A stretch of DNA of 64,000 bases from Bryum argenteum (GCA_037043015.1 CM073321.1:9432001-9496000); one strand, 5' to 3'. Counted from the first letter of the stretch, positions 12,121-23,815 are shown. Notes: a model not told the origin generated them from the sequence alone. Made by a program: numbers and translations.

Positions 12121-12516
12121 CGTCGAATCTTGTAGCGTGCACTTTTGATACTTGCTTACATTTATTGAAGGAAGTGAGACATGACATTCAACTTGTATTG
12201 AGTTTCAACTTGGTGCTAAAAGATTGCAATTACTTACGAATATTTTGCATTCTTCTATGGTAAGGAATATTGAAACACTGCTACGGCTATGATAAGAGGC
12301 TGTAGAATCGACAAATACAGAGTTCTATCCTATCAAGTTTGCGATTCTGTTTCTGTCATAACAAATACATACAGACAAATTTCAATTTTGAATGATTAGA
12401 AGATAGAGAATTAAGATTTTTTTTCCTTTATTCAAAATTTTCGATTGTCATTAGCTAAACAAGGTTTTCGTTTGATATACACCGTTGTTTATTTAATTGT
12501 TATTTAATTTAGGATT

Positions 12517-12768
12517 TTGATTGGAACATTAATGAGATGTATGCAAGCAAGAAATGATGATATTTCCGAATACTTTGCGATTCAATCGATTATGACTGAA
12601 TTACAATACGCATATGAAGCTGCAAAGAATTTAGCAAGACTCATAGACATAGTGGTACTTAACCGTCACTACCACGAATACTTACAATTTCTTTTCCAAG
12701 CTAGTATTTTTCAACACAGTGAAGGAAATGGGAGCAGATTGCTAGGACCCATCTCAATTAGATTCTGA
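12517..12768 (+). pseudogene. Conserved ORF fragment in spacer, copy 2
   Basis: This 83-codon open frame contains MQARNDDISEYFAIQSIMTEL and then LQYAYEAAKNLARLID. It lies ~530 bp downstream of copy 1 in the same orientation, so the spacer contains an internal partial duplication here. It is open for longer than copy 1. After about residue 45 the similarity to other copies ends, so the true exon boundary may be near 12,650. Confidence 0.5.
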
Positions 12769-14840
12769 ACCTAGCACGCACAGACACACAAGAACTCAAG
12801 AAGCTCCTAGCTCTCATAAGATGGAAGAGACTAATCAATTTAATCATCATGAAAGAGCGTAACTGGAGATGTTGAAAGACATGATTATGTACACTGAATT
12901 TCCATGTAGACAGAAATTGTAAAATTGTAGCTTGTTTCTTATGCGGTACTTTCTGTATAGGAATAGATAGCTTGAAGCTCGTGAGAAAATTACTTGGTGG
13001 ATAGGCGGCAAGAGGAGCTCGTTGCAGAGAGGACATCCAATCGTCTCGTCATTGAACTTATACTTTTTCTTCTTGTTGAGAAACCACGAATCAAAAAGTG
13101 GGCATTTCTAAGGATTAAGATCACTATTCCACAATAAGGTTGAAGGGGTGGAGCACCTCGAAAACGAGGCGAGTCATTTTTCAATCTGCCAATAGAACCT
13201 CACGATGTCCGGCGTGCTCCACCTCCGCACTGCCAAGTTAAGTTTCTTCAATTCGCTATGCAATAGATCAAACTGTAGCTTGTGTCGGAGTCATTAAGTG
13301 AGACATCATTTGCAGACACTCTTGTGTATCATAGTTTTTTCTTCTCTCACGCAAGTGAAGCTTCGTGAATACATGATTAGCTAGACATTTAATAACCGTC
13401 AGTGCTCTAACCATTTATCTCTAATTACTTACGAATAATATAAATTAATTCAACTTTCAAAATAGAAGAAAATATAGCAAAGTAGGATTTAAGAAAAAGT
13501 ATTTTTTCGCTCTAAACTAAAAATTAGCGTGTATAAATTATAGAATTTAATATATAAAAACAAACAATTATTGGATATATACGGTAGATTTTGATTAATA
13601 GTTTACAAAATGAACGAAATATTAAAAAATAATGTAGGAATGGATAGATGGAATGATAATAAAAATATCATTATTGGATTAGGTAAGTAACATATTATGA
13701 ATCTTATAGAAAACAAAATAAAATTGTAGGAACATAAAAAATATTGTTGTGAGAATTGCATCTATATGTAATGATTTAAAAGAAATTATTATAATTTAGA
13801 AAAATAAATAAATAAGAAATGAAAGAGTACAATGTGGTTATGTTAACACTTAAAACATTTAAAATAAACTAAAGAAATGTGATTTATGTGTTTTGTTTGT
13901 TTTTTCAAAAACTAAATTTATATATCTTATTGTATTCAAAACTTTTAAATCATTTAGAATACAACTAAAGTTATAATTGCAAATATAATAATAACAAGGG
14001 AGTGAGTCAGGTTGTAGCTAATAATGACTGTATAGAAATTATAGAATTTTTTAAAAAATAGACGATTAACGCAACCATATGTCATAATTTATATGCAATG
14101 ACGAGAGTTTAAACTCTAAAGGCTCAAGAGGTTGGAAGAAAAACTTAGATGTTTTATCCAATATGAGTAACGTACTTATCCTAAAGTACTGTCTCAAAGA
14201 CGGTATAAGAAACGTATATTCTGAATCGTATTTATTCGGCTATATTTTCTAAAATAATTAAGATATGTTTTATAAATAAGTAAGGAGTGTATAATTTTGA
14301 AAAATTAATCAAAAATGTAATTTTCTTAGTTAGTAATTGGAAACAGTTATCATTAGGTAAAATCACATATTATATGATAAAATAGAATAAACTAGAAGTA
14401 AATAATGGGAAACCATAATATTTTCGTCAAATATTCTTACAATAAGAAAACTTTGTCGTGTTTGTGATTGAAGGCTAATTTGGAACAATCTATCAAATCA
14501 AATAGAGTTCTGTTAGTTGAATGGCGTTTATAACTTAACAAACTTCGAATATGTTAAAAAATAAATAAAAAAGTAACTTTTATAATTTGCTTATTGCTCT
14601 TCAAAATTGAGGTTCGACCATAATCTCCTTGATTGGACTCTTTGGGGTTAAATAAGTCACAAAAAGTGCAGTAAAGTGGTCTAGAGAAGATTCTAAGACT
14701 TAGTAAATTAATAAGTCTGGACGTTATGTGAGCAATGAAAGTGCAAAAAAAACATACAAAAATAGATATTGTGAATTAGAGTGTTTGAATTTAACAAACT
14801 TTAGCCAAATAATAAAAAAAACATTCATTAGCAAAAAAAA
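12650..14840. other. AT-rich intergenic DNA, no gene seen
   Basis: Nothing codes convincingly in this stretch. A short GC-richer patch at 12,990-13,250 gives two overlapping - strand frames (92 and 64 codons) with no recognisable domain. The stretch separates the left spacer arm from the leader of unit A. Confidence 0.45.
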
Positions 14841-14849
14841 ACATTCACA

Positions 14850-15503
14850 ATCCAGGGGCAGCGGGGGCACACCGGGCAGCGGTGCCCCATCACGTAAGGG
14901 CAGCGGGCACCCCTGGGCAGCCAGGGCACTCCGGGCAGCGGTGCCCCATCACGCACGGGCAGCGGGCACCTAGGGGCGGCCGGGGCAGCGGCGTAGCACC
15001 GCCTAATGCCCGTGGGGCAGCCCGCGCAGCCGCCATGCGGCCATGTGCCAGGGCAGCCGGCGAGGTCACCGACATCTCCCGCAAGCGCCCCGCCCACACT
15101 TCCTCGCTTTTCAATTTCTGCTCCGCCGCTGCTCCTCCGCCGTTTGCGTTGTCGCAACTCCTCCCTCTTTTGTGTCGCCCACCTTCGCGTCGATTGTGGC
15201 CGTCTTCTTGCTGCAGTTAATCGTCGCCCTCCTCCTGCGTCCGCGCTCTTGCTCGTCGCGCTCCTACTTGTCCGCGGTCCTGCTCGTCACGCTCCTGCTC
15301 GATCGACGCCCTCCTCCTCGTTGGCGCGCTACTGCTGCTGATCATCGCCTTCATCGTGTGTCCTTGTCGCGTGCCCTCGTCGTTGGGCGGCCTCTCCTGC
15401 TGCTGATCGTCGTCGCTCGCGCTTGCATTTGCCCTGGGTCGCTTTGCGTTTGGTGTGTGTTTCAGCGTGTTCGTCGCTAGGGTTTGTTCGAGCTCTCTTT
15501 CAG
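14850..15503 (+). promoter_or_regulatory. GC/CT-rich leader exon of unit A
   Basis: The start is full of GGGCAGCG / GTGCCCCATCACG repeats (14,850-15,060) and is followed by a CT-rich stretch and an AGGGTTTGTTCG segment. It ends at a good splice donor, CAG|GTACGC, at 15,503/15,504. The unit D leader has the same order and a homologous end (AGGGTTTGTTCG, then GTACGCCATTACC versus GTACGCCATTTCC here). I infer a non-coding first exon with its promoter. The large open frames across it are composition artefacts. Confidence 0.6.
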
Positions 15504-15639
15504 GTACGCCATTTCCATACGCATTTGCAATTCCATGCGCAATTGCATTGTTATTTCATCTTGTTCTTTGCACCTCACCTCGCAATTCATTTTACATCAC
15601 TAGAAAAACTAGAATCACAGTGTGCATTTAGGTAGATGC

Positions 15640-16032
15640 CTGTGCATTTAGGTCGCAAAAATAGGTATTTCCAATTTCACGACCTAAACGCACAGCTTTC
15701 AGGTAGCTGCCTCCTAAACGCACACCTTTAGGTAGCTCCCTGCTAAATGCACATCTTTTAGGTAGCTGCCTGCTAAACGCACATATTTTAGGTTGTTGCC
15801 TGCTAAACGCACTGCTTATAGGTAGCACTCTGCTAAACGCACAGCTTTTAGGTAGCTGCCTGCTAAACGCACAGCTTTAGGTAGCTGCCTGCTAAATGCA
15901 CATCTTTTAGGTAGCTGCCTGCTAAATGCACATCTATTAGGTAGCTGCCTGCTAAATGCACATCTTTTAGGTAGCTTCCTGCTAAATGCACAACTTTTAG
16001 GTAGCTGCCTGCTTAGCGTCTGCTTTTAGGTA
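15640..16032. repeat. 30-bp minisatellite array A, left part
   Basis: Tandem ~30-bp units of the form TTTAGGTAGCTGCC-TGCTAAACGCACAGC lie inside the first intron of unit A. The array starts after a divergent pair of half units (GTGCATTTAGGT). It is interrupted at 16,033 by the CACTA insertion and resumes at 17,668. Unit sequence and phase are continuous across the insertion once the element and one GTA are removed. Confidence 0.9.
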
Positions 16033-16299
16033 CACTACAAGGATATATGTGACCTAATTGACAAGACATTGACGTAATTCAGTCAACTGTCCCGTCAATT
16101 AGGAGACCCTGATTCGGTCACTTATTAACAAAAACATGTCGATTCGGCTGTCAAATCGGACAAGAATACACGTCAGCAAGTTCTTACGGTGAGAGGAAAA
16201 AAAAAAAAAAAAGCTTTTTTTCCGCTGCCCGAAATTTTCGGGCAATAGTTACTTTTAAAAAGCTTTTTACTAATCGACAAATTCGGAAGAGCTGATCCA

Positions 16300-16372
16300 T
16301 ACCGGTATCGAACTCGGGACCTCGTGAGTCCAAACTTGTTACCTTACCAACCCGCCCTCCATTCAACTCGAT
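16300..16372 (-). other. tRNA-like segment inside the CACTA element
   Basis: On the - strand this reads GGGCGGGTTGGTAAGGTAAC, then a GGTCCCGAGTTCGATACC block. These resemble a tRNA D-arm/A-box and T-arm/B-box at about the right spacing. No full acceptor stem is evident, so this is a tRNA fossil or SINE head and not a functional tRNA gene. Confidence 0.5.
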
Positions 16373-16415
16373 GATAAGGTGTAATTTGTTTTATTTATAT
16401 AGAATTGTTGTTTCC

Positions 16416-16779
16416 AAACTCAGCAGACTTTGGCGGCCATTTTGACATAGTAAAACAACTTTTTTCAAAAACCTTTAGACTAAGAAAAGCTGGTAAATCA
16501 AGTTAAGTTTCATCTCCAAAATTCTGTTTGTCATTTAAAGCCTCCATTCAAAAGTTATAGACAAAATTCAAAGAGGGTGTTTGAAAATATCAAAAAAGAA
16601 AATTCCTTACTACCCGTCTTTGAATTTTGTCTATAACTTTTGATTGGAGGCTTTAAATGACAAACGAACTTTTGGAGATGAAACTTTACTTGGTTTACTA
16701 GCTTTTTTTATCCCAAAAATTTTTGAAAAAAACTATTCTACTATGACAAAATTCTTGCTAAAGTCTGCTGATTTTGTTT
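16416..16779. repeat. Long fold-back inside the CACTA element
   Basis: Two arms of about 160 bp (16,416-16,573 and 16,617-16,779) are imperfect inverted copies separated by about 43 bp. Paired anchors are AGCAGACTTT/AAAGTCTGCT at the base and CAAAATTCAAAG/CTTTGAATTTTG at the loop end. As RNA this would form a long hairpin, a common source of small RNAs. Confidence 0.85.
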
Positions 16780-17667
16780 AAATCCCTAAATGACCTTCAC
16801 GCCCCCATGCAGCTTCTAGAAGTAGAAAGTGAGAAAATTATGGTTCTTGGGCTGTGAATTACAGGATGACATGTAAATGTTGGGTATTTTTCAAGTTTTC
16901 TTAACCCCAAACCGTCCGTGTGTGTTTTTGGGAGCTTAAAACCTTGAAACTTCGATTTTCTACCTCTATGCATTCCCAAGGCTGTAAACGAAAGTTATTT
17001 CTTTTTTTGAAACTTCCAACCGTAACATCTTGTACTTAAGACTATTTTTAGTTAATGTTCAAAAAATGAACCGTTGGATGTTTACCATTTGCGAGATCAT
17101 AACATCCAAAGTTTGTCTCCCAAGCTTTTTTGGGCATTGTCAAGATTGTTTTGGAAACTTTGGAGGCTGCCCTTGTAAAATTGGTAAACTTTTTGACCAA
17201 GAGCCCTTAGGAACTTAAGTAGTACTTTGGTTATGAACGTAATTCCAATTCTTTTTTGAAAACCTAAATTTAAATTGCCCGATCTTGGCTCGCACATCGA
17301 GAATTGCCCTAGAAGATTCAAAAATTGAAATTCCACTTTGCAAATTTTACCACACCCACTTTGCAGTATAAGGAGCGCCAAGTAAAAATATTACGCAGAA
17401 AATATTACCTTCAACACCTTTATCTAGGTTGCCCGAAATTGCAAAAACCCATTTCGGGCTTCAAAGACGGTTAGGGGTTAAGTGCCCCCGTTTTAGCAAT
17501 TCCACGCTGGTCAAAAATAAAAAAGTTGACAAGAAGTTGACAAGGAGTTGACAAAAACATTTATAATTTCCAAAGTGACAGAAGTTGGGCTGCGAGCCTG
17601 CGACTTCGTCATTTTGGACATTTTTTTGTCAACTATTGGTCATATCGGGCCCTATTTCCTTGTAGTG

Positions 17668-18262
17668 GTAGCTGCGTGCTAAACGTCTACTTTTAGGTAG
17701 CTGCCTGCTAAACGCCTGCTTTTAGGTGCTTGCCAGCTAAACGCACTGCTTTTAGTTTAACGCAAAGATTTTAGGTAGCTGCCTGATAAGATCTGCAGCG
17801 GAGGCCGTTCCTCTTGGTCACTGCCTGCTATAAGCACAGCACTTAGGTCGATGCTTGCTAAACGCACGACATTTAGGTTGTTGCCTGCTAAACGCAGAGC
17901 ACTTAGGTCGTTCCCTGCTGAACGCATAGCACTGAAGTCGATGCCTGCTCAACGCACAGCACTTAGGTCGCAGCCTGCTAAACGCACATATTTTAGGTCG
18001 TTGCCTGCTAAACGCACAGCACTGAGGTCGCAGCCTGCTAAACGCACATATTTTAGGTCGTTGCCCGCTAAACGCACAACACTTAGGTCGTTGCCTGCTA
18101 AACGCACAGCACTGAGGTCGATGCCTGCTCAACGCACAGCACTTAGGTCGTTGCCTACTAAACGCACAGCACTGAGGTCGATGCCTACTCAACGCACAAC
18201 ACTTAGGTCGCAGCCTACTAAAGGTACATATTTTAGGTCGATGCCTGCTAAACGCACAGCAC
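17668..18262. repeat. 30-bp minisatellite array A, right part
   Basis: From about 17,820 the units are almost exactly 30 bp, with TTTAGGTCG (or TTAGGTCG) and CTGCTAAACGCACAGCA as constant parts and a variable middle. Because 30 is divisible by three, each strand shows a long repetitive frame (17,851-18,312 on +; 17,818-18,267 on -). I regard both as artefacts. The array lies just upstream of the first coding exon of unit A. Confidence 0.9.
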
Positions 18263-19220
18263 AGCAATTAAATAGATCTCTTAGCTCGTCACGTTGGCAA
18301 TTACAATTATAGCTTGTTCCGTTGACACTTACAGTTATTGCGCTGAATTGCAGATATGGCTCGCACCACGATGACTGCTACAATTGTTCCCGCTCCCTCA
18401 GAGAGGGACATCCGTTCTGGGAGTCATGATGAACCTCTTGACAATCAGGTTTATATATCCCTCGTACTTTAATGGTTTGTTTTTGAATTCTGAATTTATA
18501 TCCAGTATATGCATTTCGAGCTAATTCTTGTTGCTTCTTTTAAATCACGTTACGTACCGTTTGACTTAAGTAATATTGAAGGATACTTGGAGCCCCCTAG
18601 TTGTCGAGCCCACAGATGTCCTTGCCTCTGCTGTCGCGGACGTCAAACAATACGGCATGTTGTGGACTCCTAAGCCGAATTCGATTGTGTCGTGGTCCTT
18701 ATACCCAAAGGAGAAAGGAATTTTCCACCTATTTCAGCAGTCTGGGACTAATCCTGCCCAACTCCCCATCTGCAACGACACATTCATATACTCTGTCAAC
18801 TATGAGGAGTCACACCTTTTAATCACGCTTCAGGTGACCTACGTTCATGGATTCGTGTTCACTATCGTTTTTCCTGCAAATGAAGTGCGATACTCGCACG
18901 ACACTATTAAAGCTTACATGGTCGGGAAGACGGAGGCGGGGCTCGTAGACCACATCGTCACATGCATACTGAATGTTAGCTCTCCGAAGAAATTCGTTCA
19001 GGCCTACCAGCAGTATTGCATGAATATCAGAAATGCCTTGAACGATTACGAGAGAAGCAAGGCAAAAGGCAAAGCTCCCGCACGGAAGGCACTCGTGCTT
19101 GCTTCTGAGGAGGGTACCGGGTCAAAAACAGCGCGGTCGGGTATGGCCTCCATTGAGGCAACTCCTTCGCCGTCGCGGAAACGCCGCAACTTGAAACCCT
19201 CGCGAGTTAAGCAGGGCAAG

Positions 19221-20574
19221 TGTCACATCCCTTTCCAAACGAATCCCAAACACCGTGGTAAGCCAAGAGGACCCCGGGAGTGACGCCCCGGGCTTGGCAA
19301 GAGACAAGGTGAGGTGACTATGGAGAGTCCCGAGCAGATAGTACGCAATCGCGTCGTTCTCGGAACGAACTTGGTAGTGTGCCTTACATGGTTGCAAACC
19401 TTGTTCAAGCACGCACCCATAGGTCCAAAGAACGCGCGATTTGGAGTTGTGAGTCATGAGATATGACTCTCCAAAGTTGGAGCGCGTTCCGGGACACTCC
19501 GGGACTCGGGAGTGTTGCCTTTCGGGACTCAATGTGTCGACCTTCGTGGAGGGCGGCATGTTGCATGTTGCTGAAAAGCTAATGACAAGGGCTTTCTAGG
19601 ATGCTAAGGCTCATGTTGAGCAAAGCAATAGTCTAGGAGATATGGCTCCTCAAAGTGGTCGAGACTTCGGGACTCGGGAATGTTGCCTCCCGGGACACCA
19701 AATGTTCAGAGGGGCATATCTCCCTTGGGACAGATCCGATTAAGGTAAGTGGGTAGTCTATCGATATTGATTGAAAGAGTAGATGTCGAAATGGGCTCGC
19801 ACATCCCATTTGGATACCTGAGCTAGGCGCTAGCCCGAGGAGAAGTTACGGCCCGTTTTTGAGGCTAAGGCAAAAACGTGTGGTCTTCCAGAAAAAAAGT
19901 GTGTCACGGAAGGCCCCTCAACACAAGAGGGGGGGCCTACCAAAGACTCCAGAGAGTACTATGAGGAGGGGTGGTCTCCCTCCTCACTTGCACATGGTGC
20001 CATGAGGAGTCGGGGTGGCTCCAAGGGGTGAGGCTTGGGATGGGTCCTCACTCCCGCACCTTGTGGAAAATGGAGAGAGTTTTGGAGCATCTCTAAACAT
20101 GGAGAGGGACACTTCCGCAACATTGGGTTGGGAAGAGTTCCCGCTCCAAACTAGTCCCCGGAAAACCTAGTGCCGGATTCCGGGACGGTTTCCGGCAAAG
20201 TCCTGAATGGAGTGAGAAACAAGAGTGGAAGGGGACTAGTGGGAAGTTGGACAATGCATAAGGGCGGTTAGCTTCGGGGGTGATTAGTAGCATCCTTGGG
20301 AGCTTGGACATTTGTGGAAGGCCGCCCCGTGCCACCAAGTGGCATGCCCATGTGTTGGTGGGAGTTACGGGTAATGAGTATCCGGTAATGAGTTACGGAG
20401 TCAAGGTGGGTTGGACACCTTGACTTAGAATGGTGCTAACATTGTGTGTGTGGGCATATGCAAGTGTTAGCAAAGTCGTGGCGGGTTGCTACCAACTAAG
20501 TGAGCTGGGATTCCACTACCAAGTAAGGCTCACTAAGAAAAAAAAAATGAGTTGGAGTAATTAGGGTCGCGACA
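19221..20574 (+). mobile_element. Solo-LTR-like insertion in gene A (~1354 bp)
   Basis: The segment starts TGTCACATCC and ends TCGCGACA, the TG...CA style of plant Ty3/gypsy LTRs. It interrupts the reading frame of gene A: unit B has continuous coding across the equivalent place. The first ~420 bp are repeated at 54,380-54,799. No internal retrotransposon genes are present, so a solo LTR is the simplest reading. A clear 5-bp target duplication is not visible (GCAAG before, CTAAT after), so one end may be shifted or decayed. Confidence 0.7.
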
Positions 20575-21439
20575 CTAATGAGTAGGTGGAGACTACATTT
20601 TTTGATTTCTCGGGTGAGCCGAATTTCCCCACGCTAGCAAAGGAGGCTGTCGATCCGCTCATTAATCTTGGTCTGGGTCCGCAAGAGGCGGGTGAACCTT
20701 CACAACCGCGAGTGAAGATTGAGTCGAACATTCCCGTTCCACTCTCGAAAGATGCCAAGCGTGCACAACGTCAAAAGGAAAAGGAAGAGAGAAGGGTCGC
20801 CAAACAAGCTGAAGGAGAAGCCGCAAATGCAAGACGGGAGGCGCAAAGACTTGCAGATCTTGCTAGGTTGGAGGAGCAACGGCGAGTAGATCAACTCAAA
20901 GTCGAATCCAAGTTGTCGAGTTTGGAGACTTCAGATTCCAGATTTCTGTGCGACTTGAGCGATTTGAGGATCTTGATGACTCAGATAGCACAAGTGGCTC
21001 TTCCCCTAGCCTCCTACAACCCCGTCAATCAGCCTACTTTGGCTATCTGCGGGCCTTCGACTTCCACCACCCAAACTCCACCTGAACGCTCAGCACCTCC
21101 AATTCCTTCAGTTCCTACCTGCATTCTTCCTGCTCCGTCTACCTCAGTTCCCATCGCTGTTATTGAGGAGATTATTTGTGGGGGATCTCCTTCGGAAGTT
21201 GATATCGCCAATCAAGGAGCATCAGACCATCGAAACGACAATGTGGACTACAAAGCCAGCGACCACGGACAAGCACATGAAGATGTTCTTGACGGTGCTT
21301 CCTCACTCTTGGTGACCCCTGAAGATGCAGAGACAACAATTCAGGGTGTCCCAATTTCCCTTCACCCTGCGAACGACATACCTGACTCAGTACCTGCGAC
21401 CAATCCCACGGTGAGCTTCTTATCAAATGTAGCAAAACT

Positions 21440-21462
21440 TATTTAGCTCGGGTCGACCTAAA
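21440..21462. repeat. Dyad motif copy in an intron of gene A
   Basis: TTTAGCTCGGGTCGACCTAAA lacks perfect symmetry but keeps the TTTAG..TCG and its mirrored end. It lies in the intron that begins at 21,411. Similar single copies lie in introns of gene B and downstream of genes C and D. Confidence 0.6.
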
Positions 21463-23788
21463 TTTCTGTTTGACGAGTTGATGAGCATCTGCTCATATTA
21501 TTGCTCTGCTTGTATGATGTTTAATTTTGTAATAATCTAAAAGCCGGCGATCCTTGTTTTACACGAGTCCGGTATTGAAGACGGCGAGTAGTTCTTGCGA
21601 GTTAGTCTTCGAATTATTGGATGGTGTGCCACGTTTGTAGATAGTACCATGTAGTGACATCATTCAATAAAATGAAGACTTTTATTTTATCAGTTGCGTA
21701 TGCACTGCGTCCGCGTCATTCTCCCTCATTCTTGGCGCTAAATATCGTCATTTCTTTATCAGGACCCGCCTCTGAGTACCTTATTCCGTCCGCTTGCTAC
21801 CAGAACCCCCACCGACCACCTTTTGCTGTGCGTCGATGTAGTGGTCCGGTCTTCAATCACTCCGAGCAGTCATTTGCATGCTTCAGCATTTCACAAGGTA
21901 ACACTCTTGTTTTAATATCGTCCGCAATTGTCACTTGTTGTGCTGCAGGCTAGATTGCCTAAATCTTCAAGCAGGACGTTCCCTACATCCCTCGGTCAAC
22001 CCTCACCGCCTGTGCCATCACTCAATAGACACCGGCCCATGCCCAAGTGGTTGAACGTGGTGTTGGAGTTGAACGGCGTTCTTTGTTCCACTACCCCTAT
22101 GTCTCAGGTCCATCTCAGTACCTTATTTTTCCCGATCCCATACACCCTCCTGTTCTTTCCTCCACTATCCCCACCGTAGTTGCTGACACGATAGTATACT
22201 GTCGTCTTGGATTGACCCCCTTTCTTAATGTGTTAGATCGTTTCTGCCACATCCACGTGTGAAGTACCCTTCAACCTGAAGTTGTCGACGGTCTCTGCAC
22301 CTTCCTTTTCTCTGAAACTGTTGCCGTTCCGCAAACTATATTGGCCTTAAACTCGTGCGATGGACTCTTGCTGAAGAATTACACGAAGGCCATGTACCAT
22401 GGCACGACTAATCCTATCTTACTGAAATATCCACGTTGACGTCTCTTGACTAGAAGGGATGCTAATTTCAACGCCCAGAACTTTATTATGGTCGATAGCA
22501 ATCATGCGGCTCGTATGGCTGTTCCCCACTGAACACTCTCTTTCCCGATCCTTGGGTCCATTCACATCTGGGTCCACCCTCAGACTCTTATCCACTGAAA
22601 TTAATCCACAAGTTTTGTTTTGCCGTACATTTGAGAGGTCCGCAGAACTTTCGTCAAGTTATGACTAGTAGACCCTCTCACAATGACTTGTCCAAGGACT
22701 CCGAGTTGTACGGCATTATGTCTCGGAATTTGCCCTATGTGTGGAACCAGCTCCTACTAAATGGAAAAACTATGTTGTGATTACTTTTATTTACGGTATT
22801 GGTTTAAATTTGTTTTTTTTGCTTTTTGCTTCACTTAGTGTTCTAATGCCTCGTCAGATTATCACCATTTCGTAGTCATGGATTTGCAAATTGCCACTTT
22901 CGATTGTTCCGGTGAGTCTACCATTAGAATGCCTTTTAAAGACTTAGTGTTTTTTTTTATGATATTGAGGTTTTCAACAATCGACAACAAAGTGCTTCCC
23001 TGGATGATATTCCCCCAATGGGTCCCTCTACGATGTCAGATCCCTCTTTCAATAGTGAGGGGTCGAGGACACTATCGGAATTGCAACGAGGGCTGTACAT
23101 ATATTCTGCCCGAGATGACGCATCTGCTGTGGATTACACCAAAGACGTCATGGATGATGATGATGATGATGGTGTCGTTGATAGTTATGTCAATGTACCA
23201 AATCGAATTGTGGCGGCTTCACACGATAAAATCCCGGCTACGACAACAGGCACCGTGGCACGGATTACTGACACCCTAATTCATTCTACGGACCTAGGTG
23301 TACCTTGCGATTTAGCTCCCGTGAAGCTAAATGATCCTTTGCAAACAACTATCGCCCATGTGGGACTCTCCTTTGAAGGAGACTATCCCCGAGTTGTTGG
23401 AAGCGTGACAGAAATGAGGCTTTTGGTGATGCACGTCCACGTAGTACTATATAGATTATACTGGGCTTTACTTTAGGAGGTCTACAATTACACCAATAAT
23501 ATGTTTTCTGGATTTTCCAATCAATAAATTTTTCTGCTTTAGTAAATTTGTTTTAAGCATTGTTTGTATTTTGAATGAATTCTTCTTTTTGTTTCAGTAT
23601 AGTTTGTATATTCATTACTGCGTCTTTTTTATTTTGAGAATATTTTGTTATATTGATAAAACGTGCTTTTTAGTTTGAGAATACTTCTCTCTACATTGAT
23701 AAACTTTAATTATCTGGTAATGCATTTGGTTTAGTGCAGTCTAAGTGCGATTGTATTACTCTAATTCGTATTTACCATTTTGTGTATA

Positions 23789-23815
23789 TATTCCCATTAT
23801 AATGAATTACGTGTT
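23789..23815 (+). promoter_or_regulatory. Conserved 27-bp 3' block, unit A
   Basis: The block begins TATTCCCATTATAATG and ends TTACGTGTT. The same block, with at most a few changes, lies downstream of units B, C and D in the same orientation relative to the gene. It marks where unit-specific 3' sequence ends and spacer-type sequence begins. It could be a 3'-end processing signal or an element terminus. Confidence 0.75.

Larger units (their letters stand above)
7207..12490 (+). repeat. AT-rich spacer, left arm of a large inverted repeat
   Basis: From 7207 to about 11,630 this sequence is matched in inverse orientation by 43,832-47,350. From about 11,640 to 12,330 it is matched in inverse orientation by 23,816-24,634. 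Anchors include the AAGCTTAAGCGTAAGCTT region near 10,050, the CGTATTATACGA region near 8,910 and the ACATAATAATGTTGTGA junction at 11,620. The left arm is longer because of the SINE at 9622-9954 and an extra ~0.7 kb at about 7450-8160. I see no functional gene in it apart from the short conserved frame near 12 kb. Confidence 0.8.
16033..17667. mobile_element. Non-autonomous CACTA (En/Spm-type) element, 1635 bp
   Basis: The terminal inverted repeats are CACTACAAGGA at the left and TCCTTGTAGTG at the right. The element is flanked by the 3-bp duplication GTA (16,030-16,032 and 17,668-17,670) that is typical of CACTA elements. Subterminal GTTGACA-like repeats (three at about 17,524-17,556, and CAGTCAAC near 16,080) fit family architecture. 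It has no transposase gene. The centre is a large fold-back (16,416-16,779). Precise removal rebuilds the interrupted minisatellite unit. Confidence 0.93.
18356..23476 (+). pseudogene. Unit A: FCP1-like phosphatase-domain gene, decayed
   Basis: Coding begins after an acceptor (TTGCAG) with ATG at 18,356. Exon 1 ends at 18,448 (donor CAG|GTTTAT) and exon 2 starts at 18,582. Exon 2 encodes an unrecognised N-terminal domain (to 19,220) and is broken by the LTR at 19,221-20,574. From about 20,575 a lysine/glutamate-rich coiled-coil and proline-rich region follow to the donor at 21,410/21,411. An FCP1/NLI-type domain (22,030-22,777) then contains VVLELNGVLC, a PGL..FL segment and FCHIHV. A last exon-like stretch (to 23,476) is acidic and matches unit B. 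Lesions are TAG just after the LTR, TGA at 22,260 where unit B has Trp, TGA at 22,437, another TGA near 22,530, and a frameshift between the VLELNGVLC segment and the PGL segment. It is not functional as it stands. Confidence 0.75.

Noticed and set aside
14828..15480. Arg/Pro/Ser-rich ORFs over the unit A leader
   Set aside because: The composition is GC/CT-rich, many frames are open at once, and the homologous leader of unit D does not keep any one frame.
16300..16372. A functional tRNA gene
   Set aside because: Box-like sequences are present, but no acceptor stem or anticodon loop could be folded by eye, and the segment is inside a transposon.
17818..18312. Long repetitive proteins (149 and 153 aa) on both strands
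   Set aside because: They follow from a 30-bp tandem period divisible by three. Both strands are open equally, and the region lies in a predicted intron.
19122..19559. 145-aa ORF on the - strand, repeated at 54,341-54,718
   Set aside because: Its recurrence is explained by the LTR repeat. It spans the LTR border into gene A in one copy, and the border and flanking DNA differ in the other.
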